In this document: positions 58,890 through 64,000 of the stretch, one piece after another
How positions within the stretch are numbered: the first letter of the stretch is position 1
Layout of the letters: each line of letters begins with the position of its first letter
Assembly: GCA_045430305.1 (NCBI GenBank)
Contig: JAILXW010000001.1
Span: 744,001 to 808,000 of the forward strand
Origin: Agarilytica sp045430305
GTDB taxonomy: Bacteria > Pseudomonadota > Gammaproteobacteria > Pseudomonadales > Cellvibrionaceae
DNA: 64,000 nucleotides
Direction: 5' to 3'
Notes under the pieces: model-generated
The model's database searches: none
Seen by the model: only the letters and a program-made list of their open reading frames with translations
Told to the model about the DNA's origin: nothing
Made by a program: the position numbers and the translations under genes

Positions 58890-59549
58890 ATGCAAGACAT
58901 TTACAGTCAGTCAAATAGCGCTGCAATCGAGCAGTCGCAAGAAGTTAGTAAGGTATTGAAAAACACGTACACGCTACTCGCGTTGACGATCGCTTTCAGT
59001 GCATTTACCGCCTTCACAGCAATGGCGCTCAACGTACCGTACTTGGGTCTTCTATCACTACTTCCTTACTTCGGACTTTTGTTTGCGGTAGAAAAAACCA
59101 AAAACAGCGGCTGGGGCATCGTTTGTGTATTCGCTCTAACAGGCTGGCTAGGTTTCACCATTGGCCCCATCCTTAATCACTACCTAGCGAATGTTGGTGC
59201 TGAACCAATTCTTACTGCGCTTGGCGGTACAGCTTTAATTTTCTTTGGTCTATCAGGTTATACTTTGGTAACTAAGAAAGACTTTAGCTTTATGACCGGC
59301 TTTATCATGACGGGTATTTTGGTGGCTTTCGTTGCGGGTATTGCCAACGTATTCCTACAAATGTCAGGCCTTGGTTTAGCGGTAAGCTGTATGTTTGCCT
59401 TCTTGTCTTCGTTGATGATTATGTGGCAAACCAGCCAAATCATTCACGGTGGTGAGCGCAACTACATCTCTGCGACCGTTACGCTTTACGTATCACTTTA
59501 CAATATCTTTATTTCTCTACTTAGCATTCTTGGTGCTACAGACGATTAA
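58890..59549 (+). CDS. yccA: Bax inhibitor-1 family membrane protein (YccA)
   Basis: A 219-residue protein with seven transmembrane helices and the family pattern: VLKNTYTLLALTIAFSAFTAFTAMAL, FALTGWLGFTIGPILNHYL, GLSGYTLVTKKDFSFMTGFIMTGI and SSLMIMWQTSQIIHGGERNYISATVTLYVSLYNIFISLLSILG. The ERNYI motif and acidic C-terminus (GATDD) are typical. In E. coli YccA modulates the FtsH protease. It is next to tRNA-Ser and tusD, an order common in gammaproteobacteria. Confidence 0.95.
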   Translation: MQDIYSQSNSAAIEQSQEVSKVLKNTYTLLALTIAFSAFTAFTAMALNVPYLGLLSLLPYFGLLFAVEKTKNSGWGIVCVFALTGWLGFTIGPILNHYLANVGAEPILTALGGTALIFFGLSGYTLVTKKDFSFMTGFIMTGILVAFVAGIANVFLQMSGLGLAVSCMFAFLSSLMIMWQTSQIIHGGERNYISATVTLYVSLYNIFISLLSILGATDD

Positions 59550-59572
59550 TTCTAAGACTTAAGAATTTAAAT

Positions 59573-59612
59573 AAGGCCCCGCTAAGAGAATGTCGCTTAG
59601 CGGGGCTTTTTT
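59573..59612 (+). terminator. Intrinsic terminator of yccA
   Basis: AAGGCCCCGCTAAG (59573-59586) pairs with CTTAGCGGGGCTTT around AGAATGTCG and is followed by T residues. It is a strong stem of about 13 bp. Confidence 0.9.
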
Positions 59613-59622
59613 ATTTTGAAAG

Positions 59623-59988
59623 ATGCAATTTTCCATTCTTGTTAATGCACCGCCACAAAGCTCTGCCTCAGCTGCAGCATTAGATTTCTGTCGCGCCCTT
59701 TGCGACTCAAACAATACCCTCCACCGTATATTCTTTGTTTCTCACGGGGTGTTAAATGCCCACTCAGAAAGTACGCTCTGCATGCACTGGCAAAGCCTAA
59801 TTGAAGAAAATCAACTCGATGCGTGCTGCTGCGTGAACTCTTGTATTCACCATCAACTAGCAAACTCATCGGGTTTAGCTCAAACAACAATGAACAAAGC
59901 ATTTGCAATCGCAGGCTTGGGGCTGCTGGTGGAAGCGAGTGTGAATTCCGAGCGCCTTATTACTTTTGGAGCCCGCAGTGATTCTTGA
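59623..59988 (+). CDS. tusD: Sulfurtransferase subunit TusD
   Basis: A 121-residue protein of the DsrE family. The N-terminal FSILVNAPPQSSASAAALDFCRALCDS is the family opening. The sulfur-carrying cysteine is in the cluster DACCCVNSCIHHQ (Cys78 in E. coli TusD). It is a subunit of TusBCD, which relays sulfur from IscS and TusA to TusE for 2-thiouridine in tRNA. It overlaps the start region of tusC. Confidence 0.93.
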   Translation: MQFSILVNAPPQSSASAAALDFCRALCDSNNTLHRIFFVSHGVLNAHSESTLCMHWQSLIEENQLDACCCVNSCIHHQLANSSGLAQTTMNKAFAIAGLGLLVEASVNSERLITFGARSDS

Positions 59989-60283
59989 AATAGACCTTCA
60001 GGACAAAAGCAGCCGTTTCGCTGGGCTAGACTTTGCCTTAAGCGCCTTATCGATGGAACAAAAAATGTGCGTAAGCGTGGTAAACCTTACTCACAAGAAC
60101 CTTGATGAAGCGACTTTGGAAAAACTAAGACTTTTGGAAACGCTGGGGCTAGAAAATATCTACTATGTTTCTGATCCAAATATCGAAGTTACACATTTAG
60201 CTAACGCGCTACCCTTTAAGCCCTTGTCGTATAGTGAATATCAGAATTTGTATTCTGTGCACGATAAAATTATTAGTTTTTAA
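59978..60283 (+). CDS. tusC: Sulfurtransferase subunit TusC
   Basis: About 101 residues from GTG 59978, which has GGAG at 59968-59971 six bases upstream; a TTG at 59966 is also in frame. The DsrF/TusC pattern is weak but present: FAGLDFALSALSMEQKMCVSVVNLTHKN, then LRLLETLGLENIYYVSDP. Assignment rests mostly on position between tusD and tusB. It overlaps the tusD end by 11 bp. Confidence 0.85.
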   Translation: MILEIDLQDKSSRFAGLDFALSALSMEQKMCVSVVNLTHKNLDEATLEKLRLLETLGLENIYYVSDPNIEVTHLANALPFKPLSYSEYQNLYSVHDKIISF

Positions 60284-60284
60284 T

Positions 60285-60557
60285 ATGCTACATATCATCA
60301 GTGGAACACAGCCAGCATTGATTTTACAGCTCTTAGAGTACGTTCAAGAGGGCGACACACTGACTTTTACCGATGAAGCATTTTATTTGAAGCAGCACGA
60401 ACTTTTGCAGAAAGAACTACATGAAAGGTGCATTTCTGCCAAACTGCTTTTAACAACAAACAGTAAACAGCACTCAATAAGCGCGTCACCCCGTATTTGT
60501 TATTCTGAATTTGTCTCGCTCTGTGAAACCCACCCCACCATTAAAACCTGGTATTAA
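60285..60557 (+). CDS. tusB: Sulfurtransferase subunit TusB
   Basis: A 90-residue protein from ATG 60285, one base after the tusC stop. The TusB/DsrH opening MLHIISGTQPALILQLLEYVQEGDTLTFTDEAFYL is clear. It ends four bases before trmA. The trio tusDCB plus trmA places two tRNA uridine modification systems in one transcription unit. Confidence 0.9.
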   Translation: MLHIISGTQPALILQLLEYVQEGDTLTFTDEAFYLKQHELLQKELHERCISAKLLLTTNSKQHSISASPRICYSEFVSLCETHPTIKTWY

Positions 60558-60560
60558 CTG

Positions 60561-61655
60561 ATGGAATCTTTACTCGGCGTCGCTCAGCCAAATTTATACA
60601 ATCGACAATTTAACGATAAAGTTATTGAAATTGACGCGGCATTTAAAGCTTTTAACCCACCAAAATTAGAGCCTTTTGCTTCACACCCCAGCCACTTTCG
60701 CATGCGCGCTGAGTTTAAAGTGTGGCATGAAGCAAACGTTGCCCACTACGCTATGTACAAACCCGGGGAATATAAAAAGCCCGTTAGAATTCAGGAATAT
60801 AGTATTGGCTCTGAGCGCATGTGCCACCTGATGCCTCCCTTAATGGCCGCGATCAATCAAAATGAGACGCTTAAAAGAAAACTCTTTCAAATTGAATTTC
60901 TGACCACGACCACTAATGACGCCTTAGTTACACTAATATATCACCGTGAATTAGATACAAAGTGGGAAGACGCCGCACGATCACTTCAAGCCCTATGTAA
61001 CTGTAAAATCATTGGCCGCAGTCGTAAGCAAAAAGTTACATTAGAGGTAGACTTTGTTATTGAAACCATGCACGTCAATGGCAAGACCTTTAAATACCAA
61101 CAAGTAGAGACGGGTTTTACACAACCAAATGCGGGTGTTTGCCAATCTATGCTCAATTGGGCCGTTGCTGTATCTAAAAATATCGGTGGGGACTTACTCG
61201 AGCTTTACTGCGGCAACGGAAACTTTACCCTACCCCTAGCAATGAATTTTAATAAAGTACTTGCAACAGAGGTGTCAAAGACATCGGTACATTCCGCGCG
61301 CTACAACATCTCACTAAATCATATTGAAAACGTCGATATAGTGCGCATGTCGAGCGAGGAATTTACTCAAGCAATGGAAGGTGTGAGAGAGTTTCGACGC
61401 TTAAAGGAAATCGCCCTAGACGACTACACCTTCTCTACGGTTTTTGTCGATCCGCCGCGCGCAGGTTTAGACGATGCAACAACCAAGATGATAAGCCGTT
61501 TTGATAATATTCTATATATTTCTTGCAACCCAGAAACGCTCAAACACAACCTAGACACATTGTCTCAAAGCCATAAAGTCGAGCGTTTTGCTTTCTTTGA
61601 TCAATTTCCTTACACACACCACTGCGAGTGTGGCGTATTACTCGCTCGCAAGTAG
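60561..61655 (+). CDS. trmA: tRNA (uracil-5-)-methyltransferase
   Basis: A 364-residue protein, close to 366 in E. coli. Landmarks are FRMRAEFKVWHEA, GFTQPNAGVCQSML, motif I LLELYCGNGNFTLPLA, the active-site region VFVDPPRAGLDD, and the nucleophile Cys in ILYISCNPETLKHN. The C-terminus has HHCECGVLLARK. It makes ribothymidine at U54 in the T loop of tRNA. It starts three bases after tusB. Confidence 0.97.
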   Translation: MESLLGVAQPNLYNRQFNDKVIEIDAAFKAFNPPKLEPFASHPSHFRMRAEFKVWHEANVAHYAMYKPGEYKKPVRIQEYSIGSERMCHLMPPLMAAINQNETLKRKLFQIEFLTTTTNDALVTLIYHRELDTKWEDAARSLQALCNCKIIGRSRKQKVTLEVDFVIETMHVNGKTFKYQQVETGFTQPNAGVCQSMLNWAVAVSKNIGGDLLELYCGNGNFTLPLAMNFNKVLATEVSKTSVHSARYNISLNHIENVDIVRMSSEEFTQAMEGVREFRRLKEIALDDYTFSTVFVDPPRAGLDDATTKMISRFDNILYISCNPETLKHNLDTLSQSHKVERFAFFDQFPYTHHCECGVLLARK

Positions 61656-61677
61656 GCCTATGTTAATTAGGTCGGTG

Positions 61678-62145
61678 CTATTTACGCAATAAATTGTGAT
61701 GAGCGATTTTTTCTGAAGCAGCGTGTACAAAGTCTTTGAACTTTGCTTCGATGCTTTCACGCTCTTTATCAAATTGTTGTTTTTCTTTGCGTGATAACGC
61801 CTTCCATTTTTCCAAAATCGGAATATGCTGAGTCGCCTCTGCAAGCTTCTGAAATACACGAAGCTCTTGCATGACCTCTTCTTCAAGCGGTAAGGCCTGA
61901 CTGAGTGCATTGATGCGAATACAGGCCTCAGTTAACGTTACCTGATCATCAAGTACCGCTCGCGCCAGTATTACAATGCTTTCTTTGTTGCGGCCGTGTC
62001 GCTCTTGTAGAAGCTGTTCAAGCTCTTTACTTTTTGTTTTTTGTGTTTGCGTCTTTTTATAGAGCAGCACTTGGTAGTAGATCGCGGTAACCACTAATAC
62101 CGCGATAACGATGGCACCGCAAAGAATTAAAACTGTCATATTCAC
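61678..62145 (-). CDS. DUF2489 family membrane-anchored protein
   Basis: A 155-residue protein with one N-terminal helix (VLILCGAIVIAVLVVTAIYYQVLLY) and a long helical soluble part. The DUF2489 pattern is RNKESIVILARAVLDDQVTLTEACIRINAL and FQKLAEATQHIPILEKWKALSRKEKQQFDKERESIE. Its function is unknown. It is 12 bp after rmuC on the same strand and convergent with trmA. Confidence 0.85.
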   Translation of the reverse strand: MNMTVLILCGAIVIAVLVVTAIYYQVLLYKKTQTQKTKSKELEQLLQERHGRNKESIVILARAVLDDQVTLTEACIRINALSQALPLEEEVMQELRVFQKLAEATQHIPILEKWKALSRKEKQQFDKERESIEAKFKDFVHAASEKIAHHNLLRK

Positions 62146-62157
62146 CTCAGAATAGTT

Positions 62158-63639
62158 TTAGTCAGCAGCCGAGTCGCTTTTTTCAAACAACAAGCCACTT
62201 TGAGGCGCTTCTGATGCAACCGACACGGTGTCACGTTCTGCGTCTAACCGCTTTTGCGTTTCTTTCGGCAGCTGTTTGGAAGCTTTCGCCCCTAATTTTT
62301 TGATATCGTCTATGCGCTTCAATATGTTACCGCGCCCACTCGAAAGTCGATTAAACACAGTGTCGTAAGATTCACCGGCTTTGTTAATATAAGAGCCAAC
62401 TTCTTCTAAAGCTGTCATCACCAACACGAATTGGTCATACAGGCGCCCGGCACTGGTTGCTATTTTCTCGGCGTTTTTGTTTTGCTTTTCATAACGCCAC
62501 ATCGTTTCTACTGTGCGCAAGGCCACCATTAAACTCGACGGGCTGACAATCATTATATTTTTATCGTAGGCTTCTTTGAACAAGCCTGGCTCGCTTTGCA
62601 CTGCAATGACGTAAGCGGCCTCAATAGGAACAAACATAAAAACGAAATCTAAGGTTTTAATGCCTTCTAACTGTTCATATTTTTTAAGGCTTAGCCCTTT
62701 GATATGAGTTTTAATGGAGTCGATATGTCCTTTTAACGCTTGCGCCCTGTCACTTTCGTCTTGCGCTGAAGCGTACCGTTCGTATTCCACTAAGGAAGCT
62801 TTTGAGTCAACAACGATATCTTTCTCTTCCGGTAAATGAATCACCACATCAGGGCGATACTGTTGGCCCGTATCGCTTTTAAAGCCGAGCTGAGTATCGT
62901 ATTCACGCCCTTTTTCGAGACCACTTTGCTCTAGTAAGCGCTCAAGTACAATTTCACCCCACTGCCCTTGCACTTTGTTATCGCCTTTTAGGGCTGAAGC
63001 AAGGTTGTTGGCATCTGCACTGATTTTTTGCGTTTGTTTTTGTAGCTCGCCAATTTGGCCAATGAGCTGATTACGCTGAGTATTTTCTTTGTGGTAAACC
63101 TCTTCAACCTGCTTATTGAAATTCTGCAATTGTTGTTTGAAGGGGTTAAGCACGGTTTCTAAGCCTTGTATACTCTGCTGGCTAAAGCTTTGCTGCTTAC
63201 TGTCAAACAACTTACCTGCCGCCAATTCAAATTCTTTTAGCAGGCTTCGCTTAGACTCTTCCAACAAGGCTTCTTTTGACTGCAGTTGTTTTTCTTTTTC
63301 CTCGAATCGCGCCTGTAGTTGAAGGTGCTCTTCTTTTGTTTTATTCAAAGATTCCAGCTGCAACTCTTGTTGCTGTTGCTGATTAGTCTTTTCTTCTACG
63401 AGTGTCTCTAAGCGTGTTAACTCACGCTCATACCGCCGCTCGGTCTGTTCTGCAGCGGCCTGCTTTTCTTTTAGACGCGATTCTGTCGTACCAATCGCTT
63501 CCTTTAGTTGCTTGTGAGCCTGTATATATTGATTGAGCTTTTTGTATAGCAGCACAGCCACTATAGCCAACGCCAAAACCATTATGACGGTGAGGCCAAA
63601 CCAAAGGTTAGCGAAAGGAACTTCTGTTGATATATTCAT
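62158..63639 (-). CDS. rmuC: DNA recombination protein RmuC
   Basis: A 493-residue protein with an N-terminal membrane helix (LWFGLTVIMVLALAIVAVLLY). A coiled coil of about 150 residues is rich in Glu, Gln and Lys. The RmuC domain follows, with KVQGQWGEIVLERLLEQSGLEKGREYDTQ, YRPDVVIHLPEEKDIVVDSKASLVEYE, VFMFVPIEAAYVIAV and ILKRIDDIKKLGAKASK. The nuclease-like core is related to the PD-(D/E)XK superfamily. RmuC limits DNA inversion at short repeats. Confidence 0.94.
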   Translation of the reverse strand: MNISTEVPFANLWFGLTVIMVLALAIVAVLLYKKLNQYIQAHKQLKEAIGTTESRLKEKQAAAEQTERRYERELTRLETLVEEKTNQQQQQELQLESLNKTKEEHLQLQARFEEKEKQLQSKEALLEESKRSLLKEFELAAGKLFDSKQQSFSQQSIQGLETVLNPFKQQLQNFNKQVEEVYHKENTQRNQLIGQIGELQKQTQKISADANNLASALKGDNKVQGQWGEIVLERLLEQSGLEKGREYDTQLGFKSDTGQQYRPDVVIHLPEEKDIVVDSKASLVEYERYASAQDESDRAQALKGHIDSIKTHIKGLSLKKYEQLEGIKTLDFVFMFVPIEAAYVIAVQSEPGLFKEAYDKNIMIVSPSSLMVALRTVETMWRYEKQNKNAEKIATSAGRLYDQFVLVMTALEEVGSYINKAGESYDTVFNRLSSGRGNILKRIDDIKKLGAKASKQLPKETQKRLDAERDTVSVASEAPQSGLLFEKSDSAAD

Positions 63640-63741
63640 TTATGCGTTGAACACTTCTTTTTTATTGGCCGGAATCGTATGATTGCGGCGTCAATTAATT
63701 TTACTTCGAACCTTACTGCATCTTTGGCCTGAGCCATATTC

Positions 63742-64000
63742 ATGACTGATACTATTACTAGCCTCCCCAGCATACTGGTATTCGATTCAGGCGCTGGCGG
63801 GCTCACAATTGCGAAAGAGATCCTTTCGCTCATTCCGGCCTGCTCAGTCATTCTTGCCACCGATCGAGATTACTTCCCCTATGGTACCAAAGATGACGCC
63901 GCCCTGACGCAACGTATTGTGAAGCAACTCGAGGCGCTTGTGGAGGCACACTCGCCCGCACTTGTTGTTGTGGCTTGCAATACGGCGAGCACATTGGCGC
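63742..64000 (+). CDS. murI: Glutamate racemase, partial (3' end beyond window)
   Basis: ATG at 63742; about 86 residues are visible. The active-site motif FDSGAGGLTIAKEIL (first Asp and Ser), YFPYGTKDDAAL and the first catalytic Cys region VVVACNTASTLA are all MurI hallmarks. It makes D-glutamate for peptidoglycan. The gene is divergent from rmuC and is cut by the right edge. Confidence 0.95.
   Translation, partial: MTDTITSLPSILVFDSGAGGLTIAKEILSLIPACSVILATDRDYFPYGTKDDAALTQRIVKQLEALVEAHSPALVVVACNTASTLA

Overview
The window looks like chromosome from a marine gammaproteobacterium close to the Cellvibrionales/Pseudomonadales (Saccharophagus- or Teredinibacter-like). This is inference from gene order: fimL-nudC-(membrane protein)-sohB and cysI-DUF934 as in pseudomonads, rnhA-dnaQ, rne divergent from rluC, cmoA-cmoB, and tusDCB-trmA. 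No species can be named from sequence alone.

Layout. 1-4.2 kb: mltD (cut by the left edge), gloB, a yafS-like methyltransferase, rnhA and dnaQ. 4.3-11.9 kb: an eight-gene, overlapping Mrp-type cation/proton antiporter operon with three NuoL/M/N-type subunits and a DUF4040-MnhB fusion. 12.1-18 kb: fimL, nudC, a membrane protein, sohB and gabD. 18-21.5 kb: a KefB-type exchanger, DUF934 and cysI on the minus strand. 21.5-28.8 kb: a 39-residue membrane peptide with an FNR-like box and a structured element upstream, a perfect 27-bp palindromic terminator, a diguanylate cyclase, DUF2970, metH and an exported MetX-like hydrolase. 28.8-31.9 kb: a MarR regulator with twin operators, a 4-oxalocrotonate tautomerase, a YdcZ transporter, a cytochrome c and nfuA.

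The accessory centre (about 32-44.84 kb) is an integron cassette array. I count twelve well-formed attC sites and about five short or degenerate ones. They are all oriented so that the cassettes read on the minus strand. Cargo is mostly small membrane or exported proteins, a HAD phosphatase, a CAAX-type protease, a ParDE toxin-antitoxin pair facing the other way, a CDP-alcohol lipid gene pair and a methyltransferase. One ORF-less cassette of about 360 bp occurs three times. An IS3-family element with an internally deleted, fused transposase sits in the ParDE cassette and supplies the end of the toxin reading frame. No integron integrase is visible, so this is an integrase-less attC cluster (CALIN) or one whose integrase has been eroded. 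attC sites are intact at the right end and decayed at the left.

45.5-64 kb returns to core genome: a response regulator with TPRs and a soluble histidine kinase, cmoAB, a GNAT acetyltransferase, an ABC-F protein, a HAD phosphatase and rluC, a 1.24-kb leader before rne, tRNA-Ser(UGA), yccA, tusDCB-trmA, DUF2489, rmuC, and the start of murI cut by the right edge.
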